From the NCBI GenBank assembly GCA_023387715.1, contig JAEWHQ010000050.1, positions 1-7,315 on the forward strand: a stretch of 7,315 bases of DNA, given 5' to 3'. A program made the position numbers and the translations under genes. Shown piece by piece: positions 1-6,375 of the stretch. The stretch's first letter is position 1. Each line of letters starts with the position of its first letter. This DNA comes from Pseudomonadota bacterium (GTDB lineage Bacteria > Pseudomonadota > Alphaproteobacteria > Rhizobiales > Rhizobiaceae). The notes beneath the pieces are model-generated. The model had not been told where the DNA came from, did no database searches, and saw only the letters and a program-made list of their open reading frames with translations.

Positions 1-158
1 ATTGTTGCCTGTTTGATATGATCAGGCGTGTCATGAAAGGGGCGACCTAATTCCAGATGAATTAAATCGGCACCTTTCGCGGCTAAAGCTGCGGCTTTAG
101 CGTACATGCCGTAATTTTTCTTGGATGTTTGAGTGATACGACGTGCTAAGCGGGCCAT
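1..158 (-). CDS. PLP-dependent aminotransferase (class I/II, fold type I), N-terminal fragment
   Basis: Only the first 52 codons are in the window; the gene runs off the left edge. The fragment begins with a basic helix (MARLARRI) followed by an Ala/Lys-rich helix and the segment LELGRPFHDTPDHI at residues 35-48. This matches the family pattern in which a helix precedes 'L-x-x-G-x-P-x-F-x-T-P-x-H-I' near the N-terminus of aspartate-aminotransferase-like enzymes. Such enzymes move an amino group between an amino acid and a 2-oxo acid in the cytoplasm using pyridoxal phosphate. The catalytic lysine and the residues that set specificity lie outside the window, so the substrate is unknown. The ATG start is supported by AGGA six bases upstream. 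The gene follows the binding-protein gene by 97 bases on the same strand, with a stem-loop between them, so it is either a downstream operon member at reduced level or has its own promoter. The family call rests on a short stretch recognised by eye. Confidence 0.72.
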   Translation of the reverse strand, partial: MARLARRITQTSKKNYGMYAKAAALAAKGADLIHLELGRPFHDTPDHIKQAT

Positions 159-220
159 AATAAATCCTGTTTATTGTTACGGCAGTCAGAAATTGAGAGG
201 ATGCCGTTTGTTTGTTATGA

Positions 221-242
221 GGCAGGCGCTTTTGCGCCTGCC
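221..242 (-). terminator. Stem-loop between the binding-protein gene and the aminotransferase gene
   Basis: GGCAGGCGC at 221-229 and GCGCCTGCC at 234-242 are perfect reverse complements around a four-base loop, giving a 9-bp GC-rich stem. It begins 13 bases past the binding-protein stop codon in the direction of transcription. The minus-strand sequence after the stem starts TCATAACAAAC and has no uninterrupted T-run, so it is a poor classical intrinsic terminator. It may instead attenuate read-through or protect the 3' end of the binding-protein mRNA, as intercistronic hairpins often do downstream of binding-protein genes. The hairpin is certain from sequence; its function is inferred. Confidence 0.55.
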
Positions 243-255
243 ATGTCTGCTTGAC

Positions 256-1545
256 TTATTCTTTGTCGACGGTTGCCAGCAGATCGGAGACGCGCTCGTT
301 ATCCCATTTGTCGAGGGTAGAGAGCTTGCCGTCTTTGACGCCCCAAATCAGATAAGGGCCGGTTACATCGCCGTTGGCATCAAAGCTGATTGGTCCGGTT
401 GCGCCATAATAGCGGATTGGCTGGCCTTGTTTGATCAGGTCTTTGGCCTTGGCAAAACCGGCGGCGCCTGGATAGACCGCTTCACCTTCGCCACCGGTTA
501 CAACGCGCACAGCATCACGGATGGCAGTGCCATCAGCTTTGCCACTTTGCTCCATGGCTAAAAGGGCAACAGCAGCAGCGTCATAGATGGTGTGGAGGCC
601 GGGGCCATTTGGCTCGGAACCGTATTTTTCTTTCCATGAGGCATTAAATGCTTCAACGGATTCACCTTCAATTTGCGCATTATCAATGCCGGCAGCATTT
701 TGCAGATATTGCGCCCCAACAGCGTTGACAAACTCATCGGCGCGCAGCGCATTGCTCAACAGCAGATTTTGCGTGCCGCCATAAGAAATCCACTCGCGGG
801 CAGCGGTTGCGCCATCAGCCGGAAATGCGATGAGGAAGAGCGCGTCGGGTTCACCGGCAAGGGCAGAATTGACCTCTGCACGGTAAGATGCCTGCTCCTG
901 ATTATAAGGGGTTACGCCGGAAACCTTGCCGCCCATTTTTTCAAAAGCAAGTTTGAATTGTTTGCTTAAAGAGACGCCATAATCTGAGTTGACGTGAATA
1001 ATGGCGACATTTTTATAGCCACGCTCTTTGGCAATACTGGCAATAACGATTGCTTGCGGACGGTCGGTTGGCAGAGTACGGAACCAATAACCATTGGTGC
1101 CGCCTTCTTTGGCAAGTTCTGTGAAAATAGGCGCACTGGCACAGCAGGAAATTTGGGTGACCTTGCTCGGCACCGTGACGGATGTGAGAATTGGCAGTGA
1201 TACACCGGACTGAATGGCACCTAAAATAACGGGTACTTTTTCAATTTCCACGAGGGTTTTGGCTGCATCAACGCCGACGTTTGGCGAGCCCTGATCATCG
1301 CGCAGGATGAATTTTACTTTACAGCCATTGACCCCGCCAGCCTCGTTGAAGTGGTCAATGGCCAGTTGGGCTGCATCGCCGATCGATTTGCCGATTGCGG
1401 CCATTGAACCGGTTATGGACAAAACGGAACCTACGGAAATTTCGCAAGATTTGTTTTCTTGCGCTTGGGCAGACATACTGCCCAAGCACAAAGCGGTAGA
1501 CAATAGACCGATTGTTACGGCTGTTTTGATGATTGTTTTTTTCAT
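256..1545 (-). CDS. Periplasmic substrate-binding protein of a branched-chain-amino-acid-type (HAAT) ABC transporter
   Basis: This 429-residue protein would capture the substrate in the periplasm and deliver it to the Liv-type permeases encoded upstream. Residues 1-28 form a Sec signal peptide: MKK, a hydrophobic core at about 8-23, and an A-Q-A cleavage motif ending at residue 28. The mature protein has Peripla_BP_6/LivK features: VGSVLSITGSMAAIG at 38-52, then AIDHFNEAGGVNG at 62-74, the D-D-Q-G strand end at 83-86, ILGAIQSG at 107-114, and ISCCASAP at 132-139, which aligns with ISPAATAP of the leucine-binding protein. Residues A136 and S137 fall where that protein contacts the amino acid backbone. 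Cysteines at 34 and 75 could form a disulfide; 134-135 are a vicinal pair. The strong Shine-Dalgarno GGGGA lies six bases before the ATG. It is the last transporter gene, 53 bases after the oxidoreductase gene. The amino-acid-like ligand is inferred from family; its identity is not visible. Confidence 0.93.
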   Translation of the reverse strand: MKKTIIKTAVTIGLLSTALCLGSMSAQAQENKSCEISVGSVLSITGSMAAIGKSIGDAAQLAIDHFNEAGGVNGCKVKFILRDDQGSPNVGVDAAKTLVEIEKVPVILGAIQSGVSLPILTSVTVPSKVTQISCCASAPIFTELAKEGGTNGYWFRTLPTDRPQAIVIASIAKERGYKNVAIIHVNSDYGVSLSKQFKLAFEKMGGKVSGVTPYNQEQASYRAEVNSALAGEPDALFLIAFPADGATAAREWISYGGTQNLLLSNALRADEFVNAVGAQYLQNAAGIDNAQIEGESVEAFNASWKEKYGSEPNGPGLHTIYDAAAVALLAMEQSGKADGTAIRDAVRVVTGGEGEAVYPGAAGFAKAKDLIKQGQPIRYYGATGPISFDANGDVTGPYLIWGVKDGKLSTLDKWDNERVSDLLATVDKE

Positions 1546-1598
1546 TGCACTTCCCCTTTATGAGCTTGTTTGAAGCTTCATTATTGTTGTGGTTGGTA

Positions 1599-2885
1599 TT
1601 ATTTTTTAGATTTGAACCAGTCGTTTAGTTTTGCTTGTGCCAGTACAAAAGATGGCGCGGCTTTTGCCAGCGGACGCAGCGTTACAGGCTTTGCGGCCAT
1701 TAACGGCACCGGTAATTGATCAACCGGACAGGTGCCAAGAATTGCATCAGCTAATGTTTCACCGAGCATGGTTGTCATGGCGACACCACGGCCATTGCAG
1801 CTGGTGGCACCGAAAAATCCGCTTCCAAATTGATAAATATGCGGCAGGTAGTCGGTGGTGATTGCAGCGGTGCCGCGCCAGATAAATTCAACTTCGGGCA
1901 CTTCGCTCAATTGTAATTCATGGCTTAAACGACTGACGATTGCATGGCTCATGCGTTTTTCTGCATGAAAAGGCAGCAGTGCCATGCCGCCGGAAATCAA
2001 TCGGTTATCCTGATCAAGCCGGTAGGTGAAAATATTGGTGCGACTGTCGGATACCGGTTCACGCCTGGGTGAAAAACGCTGTACGATATTTTGCGGCAGT
2101 GGTTTGGTTGCTATTTGATAAACATGCAGCGGGATGATTGTGCGCCCAACCTGATGGGCGACACCCTCTTCGAAAGCATTGGTGCACATCAAAACTGACT
2201 GAGCTGTGATTGAACCATTCGGAGTGCGGATCAGCCATTTGTCCTGCTGTTTTTCAACCGAAAGAACTGAACTTTTCTCATAGATTTGGGCGCCAAAACT
2301 TTGTGCGCGTTTGGCCAAAACATGCACATAGGCGAGCGGGTTGATCATTCCGCCGGAATTGTCACGCAGTGCGCCGTGATAAAGCTGAATGCCGGTGCGC
2401 TCAATTGTTTGTGCGGCATTGAGCCATTCGACTGGTTGTCCCAAAGATTGCCATTGGGTGACACGTTGCTTGAGCGCTTGTGCCATCTCCGCTGAATGGG
2501 CAGGTTGCAGCCAGCCGTTTTGCTCAGCCTCACGGGTGAGGCCACCAAGGCGTGCCAGTTCAAATACACGATCCGCCCCGCGTCCGACCATTTGCAACAG
2601 TGCTTTGCCGCGTTTGTCCCCGAGTTTGTTGATGACATAATCCGGCGCTGCCTTGGAAAAATTGGGCACTACAAAACCGGCGTTGCGCCCGCTTGCACCA
2701 AAGCCGATTGTGTGTGCTTCCAAGACGACCACTGAGCGTCCGGCTTCGCTTAATTTTCCGGCTGCTGCAAGACCGGTAAACCCGCCGCCGATGATGACCA
2801 CATCCGTTTGGATGTGATCATTCATTACTGGGTAGCGTGTTTGTTGTGGCGTTGTTGCATGCCAGAGCGTGGGAGGATTAATCAT
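1599..2885 (-). CDS. FAD-dependent oxidoreductase of the DAO family (amine or amino acid oxidase, PuuB-like)
   Basis: A flavoenzyme of the glycine/D-amino-acid oxidase fold that probably oxidises a C-N bond, giving an imine and then a keto acid or aldehyde. Residue numbers count from an upstream GTG at 2897. The Rossmann motif VVIIGGGFTGLAAA (33-46) ends with the ribose-binding Glu60. GFGASGRNAGF (65-75) resembles gamma-glutamylputrescine and related amine oxidoreductases, and GGMINPLAYVHVLAKRA (182-198) is also shared with that group. A C-terminal FAD-contact segment is at 361-376 (FFGATSCNGRGVAMTT). There is no signal peptide, so it is cytoplasmic. I prefer ATG at 2885 (428 residues): it lies 8 bases after the permease stop, with a weak AGTGAG upstream, and the first recognisable family segment (LWHAT) follows shortly. 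GTG at 2897 (432 residues) would overlap the permease stop as GTGA but has no Shine-Dalgarno. Its place after four transporter genes suggests that it acts on the imported compound. The substrate is unknown, and the PuuB resemblance is by motif only. Confidence 0.9.
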   Translation of the reverse strand: MINPPTLWHATTPQQTRYPVMNDHIQTDVVIIGGGFTGLAAAGKLSEAGRSVVVLEAHTIGFGASGRNAGFVVPNFSKAAPDYVINKLGDKRGKALLQMVGRGADRVFELARLGGLTREAEQNGWLQPAHSAEMAQALKQRVTQWQSLGQPVEWLNAAQTIERTGIQLYHGALRDNSGGMINPLAYVHVLAKRAQSFGAQIYEKSSVLSVEKQQDKWLIRTPNGSITAQSVLMCTNAFEEGVAHQVGRTIIPLHVYQIATKPLPQNIVQRFSPRREPVSDSRTNIFTYRLDQDNRLISGGMALLPFHAEKRMSHAIVSRLSHELQLSEVPEVEFIWRGTAAITTDYLPHIYQFGSGFFGATSCNGRGVAMTTMLGETLADAILGTCPVDQLPVPLMAAKPVTLRPLAKAAPSFVLAQAKLNDWFKSKK

Positions 2886-2893
2886 TGCTGCGC

Positions 2894-3838
2894 TCACTTA
2901 ATATGCTTGGAAACCGCATCGGCTTCACCGATGAGGCCGCGTGGACGAAACAGTAAAGTGAGGATGATGAGCAGGCCGATCAGGATAGTTTGGATGGCGC
3001 CGCCCTGTGATTGATATTGCACAGGCAAGAATGAGCTGATGGCAATGCCGCTCATGCTCCAAAGACCCCAGACACCGACTGCGCCAACAATTGCACCTAA
3101 ATTATTGCCACTGCCGCCAACAATGAGCATTGCCCAAATCTGGAAGGTCAGGATCGGCAAGAAATCCAGCGGGCTGACAAAGCCGATGAAGCCGACATAT
3201 AGGCCACCGGCAAAGCCGATTAATGTGCAGCCAAGCACAAAAACTTGCAGGCGAATGGTGGTTGGGTTTTTACCAAGAGAAGCAGCTGCACGTTCATCTT
3301 CGCGCACACCTTTGAGCAAACGCCCCCATGGAGAGTGCAATGCAGCCTGCAAGCCGAGATAGATGATAAGCGTGATGCAAGCGACAAGCCCGAGATAGAA
3401 AAGATTGTAATTATTGGGCGTATCGAAATAGTTGAAGAATGGGCGTGGCAGGCCAACCAGCCCTTGCGCGCCACCGGTCAGACTATCAAAATTGAGGGCA
3501 ACCAGCTGAATACTGATGGCAATACCAAAAGTGGCAATGGCTAAATATTCCTCGCGCAACCTTAGTGTTGCAAGGCCGACGATCAGCGCAGCAATGGCAG
3601 CCAATGCGGCACCGCCTAAAACACCAATCGGGAAAGGCAGGCCAAAACCACCAATCAGATAAGAACGGTCAGGGCCGATGAGAATGGCGGTTCCATAGGC
3701 GCCGATGGCAAAGAACCCGACAACGCCCGCATTGAAAAGTCCGGTATAGCCCCATTGCAGATTAAGCCCCATGACGACTATGGAATAGGTCAGCGCCATA
3801 ATGAGAAAGAAAACCAGATAAGCCGCAAAACCACTCAT
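2894..3838 (-). CDS. livM: LivM-type inner-membrane permease of a HAAT-family ABC transporter
   Basis: This 314-residue polytopic membrane protein would form one half of the translocation channel with the LivH-like partner. Hydrophobic segments fill most of the length, for example about 5-27, 38-55, 70-92, 97-118, 146-166, 196-220, 226-254 and 280-297. Family motifs are G-Y-T-G-L-F-N-A-G at 30-38 followed by GFFAIGAY at 41-48, TGGAQGLVGLPRP at 121-133, the cytoplasmic coupling loop WGRLLKGVREDERAAASLGK at 171-190, IVGGSGNNLGAIVGA at 239-253, and the terminal R-P-R-G-L at 298-302. The length suits LivM-type permeases that lack the long N-terminal extension of enteric LivM. The start overlaps the livH-like stop as ATGA and has a near-perfect GGAGGTG six bases upstream. 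The symbol is family-level only; substrate specificity comes mainly from the binding protein. Confidence 0.95.
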   Translation of the reverse strand: MSGFAAYLVFFLIMALTYSIVVMGLNLQWGYTGLFNAGVVGFFAIGAYGTAILIGPDRSYLIGGFGLPFPIGVLGGAALAAIAALIVGLATLRLREEYLAIATFGIAISIQLVALNFDSLTGGAQGLVGLPRPFFNYFDTPNNYNLFYLGLVACITLIIYLGLQAALHSPWGRLLKGVREDERAAASLGKNPTTIRLQVFVLGCTLIGFAGGLYVGFIGFVSPLDFLPILTFQIWAMLIVGGSGNNLGAIVGAVGVWGLWSMSGIAISSFLPVQYQSQGGAIQTILIGLLIILTLLFRPRGLIGEADAVSKHIK

Positions 3839-4740
3839 TTTGCACCTCCGATGGTGCCGCCGAACAGGCCGGACGGGCGAATATAAAGAACGGCGATCAG
3901 GATCAGAAACGGCACTGCCATTTTATAACTGGCCGGAATGATGAAAACGGACAAGGATTCTGCAAGGCCGACGATCAAACCACCAATGACGGCACCAAAA
4001 ACATTGCCGACACCGCCAAGAATGGCCGCAGCAAATAAAGGCAGAATGAGGTGGAAGCCGATCTCTGGGCGCAGTTGCACCGTGAGCCCGTAAAGCACAC
4101 CGGCAATGGCTGCTAAAGATGCTCCAATAACCCATGTCCAACGCACGATGTTTTTCGTGTTCAGGCCGTTAATGCGTGCCAGTTCCGGATTTTCTGCCAA
4201 TGCACGCATGGATAGGCCAAGGCGTGTTTTTTGCAGGAAATAATGCAGCGCGATGACGACAACAATTGTCAGCACCAATGTAAATAACTGGTCAGGCATA
4301 ATGCGCATGCCCGGGGCAAACGGAATGGCAATTTGCAGGCTTGAGGAGAAATATTGCGCACTGCCGCCAAAGAGCAGCAAAATAATCATCCGCACCAGCA
4401 AAGAAACACCGAATGAACTGAAGACGAGCGTCATTTGGGAAGCGGATTTACGCAGTGGCCGGTAGACCAGATGATCAATTAATAAGGCAAGCGCGGACGT
4501 GGCAATGGCTGCGAAAACCATTGCAAGCAGCAAGGGAATGCCAAAGGAAAAGGGAGCTACAGGCCCTGCAAAAACGCCTGTCAGTGCCAGAAATCCGAGC
4601 GCCATATAAGCGCCCCATGTGATCAATTCCGCATGAGCAAAATTGGCAAAGCGTAAAATGCCCATTGTCAATGTCAGGCCGATTGCACCGAGTGCAATGA
4701 TCGAGCCTGTCAGAATACCATCTACAAGTGCTTGCAACAT
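3835..4740 (-). CDS. livH: LivH-type inner-membrane permease of a HAAT-family ABC transporter
   Basis: This 301-residue membrane protein is the second channel subunit. The typical LivH opening is present: hydrophobic 3-27, then GLTLTMGILRFANFAHAELI at 21-40 with the conserved N-F-A-H core and GAYM at 43-46. Further membrane segments are at about 66-88, 103-125, 151-170, 201-222, 230-262 and 274-288. The cytoplasmic loop MRALAENPELARINGLNTKN at 178-197 is the EAA-like coupling region that docks on the ATPases. AAILGGVGNVFGAVIGGL at 238-255 and R-P-S-G-L at 288-292 are conserved C-terminal motifs. No part looks truncated. The start codon shares its A with the livF-like stop (TGATG), and GGGAG lies about nine bases upstream, so translation is probably coupled. 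The symbol is assigned at family level. Confidence 0.95.
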   Translation of the reverse strand: MLQALVDGILTGSIIALGAIGLTLTMGILRFANFAHAELITWGAYMALGFLALTGVFAGPVAPFSFGIPLLLAMVFAAIATSALALLIDHLVYRPLRKSASQMTLVFSSFGVSLLVRMIILLLFGGSAQYFSSSLQIAIPFAPGMRIMPDQLFTLVLTIVVVIALHYFLQKTRLGLSMRALAENPELARINGLNTKNIVRWTWVIGASLAAIAGVLYGLTVQLRPEIGFHLILPLFAAAILGGVGNVFGAVIGGLIVGLAESLSVFIIPASYKMAVPFLILIAVLYIRPSGLFGGTIGGAK

Positions 4741-5486
4741 CAGCTTTTTCTCCCACCCTTACCCAGATAAATCGCGGTGACTTCCTCATTGGCTGCAAGA
4801 TCTGCGGATTTTCCGTCGATACGGTTTTTGCCGTCAGCCAGCACATAAGTTCGATCACCGATGGCAAGGGCTGCTTTGACATTTTGCTCCACCATTAAAA
4901 TTGTGACACCGGAGGCGACCAGTTTTTGCAAACGCGTAAAAACATCATTGACCATCAAGGGAGAAAGACCGGCACTCGGCTCATCCAGAATGAGCAAATC
5001 CGGTGAAGTAAGTAGGGCGCGAGCCACAGCAAGCATCTGGCGCTGGCCACCGGATAAGACACCGGCTTTACTGTTCTTATGTTTCACCAGATCAGGAAAA
5101 TCTGCATAAGCCTTTGCAATTTGGTGTGCCGCTTCGGCTTTCGGTAAGGCTGAAGAGCCAAGACGCAAATTTTCATCAATGGTCAGCGAGGTGAAAACAT
5201 TGGCGGTTTGCGGCACATAAGCAATGGCCGCTGAAGCCATATTATGGGTTTCAATATTGGTGATGTTTTTGCCGTTCACCAAAACTTCGCCTGATGTGAT
5301 ATTGACCACACCGGCAATGGCTTTAATGAAAGTAGACTTTCCGGCACCATTCGGGCCGATAATGGTGACGAACTCGCCTTTATTCACATAGGCTGAGGCA
5401 CCTTGAACAATTGGCAAGTCAGGATGATAACCGGCAAAGATATTGTTTACTTGCAAGACGGGTGTGTGCACAGATTGATTGCTCAT
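4740..5486 (-). CDS. livF: LivF-type ATP-binding protein of a HAAT-family ABC transporter
   Basis: This 248-residue cytoplasmic ATPase pairs with the LivG-like subunit to power import. Visible motifs are Walker A GPNGAGKS at 44-51, the Q-loop around Q93, the signature LSGGQRQ at 144-150, Walker B LLILDE at 164-169 and the D-loop S-A-G-L-S-P after it. The H-loop position reads V-E-Q-N. Gln instead of His here is usual for LivF and separates it from LivG, which keeps His. The C-terminal ANEEVTAIYLG is also typical of the family. The length matches the family (about 235-250). The ATG overlaps the upstream livG-like stop as ATGA and has an excellent GGGAGGTG seven bases upstream. Nothing is missing. 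The symbol is family-level. Confidence 0.96.
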   Translation of the reverse strand: MSNQSVHTPVLQVNNIFAGYHPDLPIVQGASAYVNKGEFVTIIGPNGAGKSTFIKAIAGVVNITSGEVLVNGKNITNIETHNMASAAIAYVPQTANVFTSLTIDENLRLGSSALPKAEAAHQIAKAYADFPDLVKHKNSKAGVLSGGQRQMLAVARALLTSPDLLILDEPSAGLSPLMVNDVFTRLQKLVASGVTILMVEQNVKAALAIGDRTYVLADGKNRIDGKSADLAANEEVTAIYLGKGGRKS

Positions 5487-6292
5487 AGCGGTGCACCTCC
5501 CAGATAGGCTTCGATAACAGCCGGATTTGCAATCACATCATCTGGTGCGCCTTCCGTGATGACGCGACCTGCGGCCATCACCACCACTTTGTCACACAGA
5601 GACATGATGAAATCGATATTATGTTCGATGATAAGAAAGGTGATGCCGCGTTTATTCAGCTCGACAATTTTTTCGACAATGACATCCAAAAGTGCCGGAT
5701 TAACACCTGCACCTGGTTCATCAAGCAGAATGATTTTTGGATCAGCCATCAAAGCGCGAGCTAATTCTACCAGCTTCTGCTGACCGCCGGAAATGGAACC
5801 TGCCAATTGTTTTTCAACTTTGGACAGGCCACAAAAATCGACAATTGCGCGTGCTTTTTCCAGATTGGCTTTTTCTTGTGCCGCTACTTTTGCAGGGCGT
5901 AACCAACTGTTCCAAAATTTCTCACCTTGCTGATTTGCAGGCACGAACATCGCATTTTCAAGCACTGTCATGCGTGCAAAAGGGCGCGGAATTTGAAACG
6001 TGCGTACCAGCCCTTGATGAAAAACCTCATAAGAAGGTTTGGAATCAATGCGGGTATGATCCAAATGAATTTCACCGCTATCGACTGATAAATCACCTGC
6101 GACAGCATTGAATAAGGTGGTTTTCCCTGCGCCATTGGGGCCGATCAGACCAGTAATTTTCCCTGCATTGGCAGTGAAATTTACACCGTCCAATGCTTTG
6201 ATGCCGCTGAATGCGCGGGCAACATTTTTAATTTTCAACTCCCCCGCACTTGTCGCTCTCCCCGACCTGTGCGGCTCCGTGTCAACGGCCAT
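5483..6292 (-). CDS. livG: LivG-type ATP-binding protein of a HAAT-family ABC transporter, first gene of the operon
   Basis: This 269-residue cytoplasmic ATPase is the partner of the LivF-like subunit. Motifs are Walker A GPNGAGKT at 51-58, Q-loop Q100 in V-R-T-F-Q-I-P-R-P (typical of LivG), signature ISGGQQ at 167-172 (Ile replacing the usual Leu), Walker B IILLDEP at 187-193, and the H-loop I-E-H-N with His224. The helical region between Q-loop and signature carries the LivG-type insert at about 115-145. I chose the ATG at 6290-6292 because GGGGA lies eight bases upstream. An in-frame TTG at 6325 would add 11 residues of no family character and has no Shine-Dalgarno. The Ser/Thr/Arg-rich first 17 residues look like a short disordered leader. 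It opens the minus-strand operon directly after the divergent regulatory region. The symbol is family-level. Confidence 0.95.
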   Translation of the reverse strand: MAVDTEPHRSGRATSAGELKIKNVARAFSGIKALDGVNFTANAGKITGLIGPNGAGKTTLFNAVAGDLSVDSGEIHLDHTRIDSKPSYEVFHQGLVRTFQIPRPFARMTVLENAMFVPANQQGEKFWNSWLRPAKVAAQEKANLEKARAIVDFCGLSKVEKQLAGSISGGQQKLVELARALMADPKIILLDEPGAGVNPALLDVIVEKIVELNKRGITFLIIEHNIDFIMSLCDKVVVMAAGRVITEGAPDDVIANPAVIEAYLGGAPL

Positions 6293-6330
6293 TGTTTGTT
6301 TCCCCGTGTGCTTATTGACTAACAAAGCTA

Positions 6331-6351
6331 ATCATGATCATTTGATCAAAT
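6331..6351. promoter_or_regulatory. Overlapping palindromes in the divergent promoter region, candidate operator
   Basis: The 83-base gap between the divergent livG-like and Rid-family starts contains ATTTGATCAAAT at 6340-6351, a perfect 12-bp palindrome, and ATGATCAT at 6334-6341, a perfect 8-bp palindrome that overlaps it. The hexamer TGATCA occurs twice, starting at 6335 and 6343, eight bases apart. Such symmetric AT-rich sites suit a dimeric regulator, and a GntR/FCD gene lies just beyond the Rid gene. A -35-like TTGACT at 6315-6320 points toward the Rid gene, but its best partner (GATCAT, 6336-6341) has a short 15-base spacer. I could not assign a convincing promoter for the operon side. 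The palindromes are certain; operator function and the cognate regulator are inferred. Confidence 0.45.
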
Positions 6352-6375
6352 CAAGATGCTGAAGGATTAAAAAAT

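Noticed and set aside
133..561. Plus-strand open frame of 142 codons antisense to the binding-protein gene
   Set aside because: It has no family features or Shine-Dalgarno, and it lies opposite a well-supported gene; it is a frame shadow.
1480..1545. Lipoprotein signal in the binding protein (Cys20 in the hydrophobic leader)
   Set aside because: The residues before Cys20 are T-A-L, which do not fit a lipobox, and a clear A-Q-A signal peptidase I site ends at residue 28.
1561..1580. Possible hairpin (GCTT/AAGC with flanking TGA/TCA) between the oxidoreductase and binding-protein genes
   Set aside because: The stem is 7 bp, AT-rich and has a one-base bulge, with no T-run after it on the minus strand. 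It is too weak to call a terminator or attenuator.
4475..4882. Minus-strand open frame of 135 codons spanning the livF-livH junction in another frame
   Set aside because: It overlaps two well-supported genes on the same strand and its translation is rich in Cys, Arg and Trp with no domain, typical of an out-of-frame reading.
5737..6111. Plus-strand open frame of 124 codons antisense to the livG-like gene
   Set aside because: It lies opposite conserved Walker and signature motifs of the real gene and shows no recognisable protein features.
6293..6325. Longer livG-like reading frame starting at TTG 6325
   Set aside because: There is no Shine-Dalgarno before the TTG, while ATG at 6292 has GGGGA at good spacing. 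The extra 11 residues carry no family motif and would extend coding into the short divergent regulatory region.
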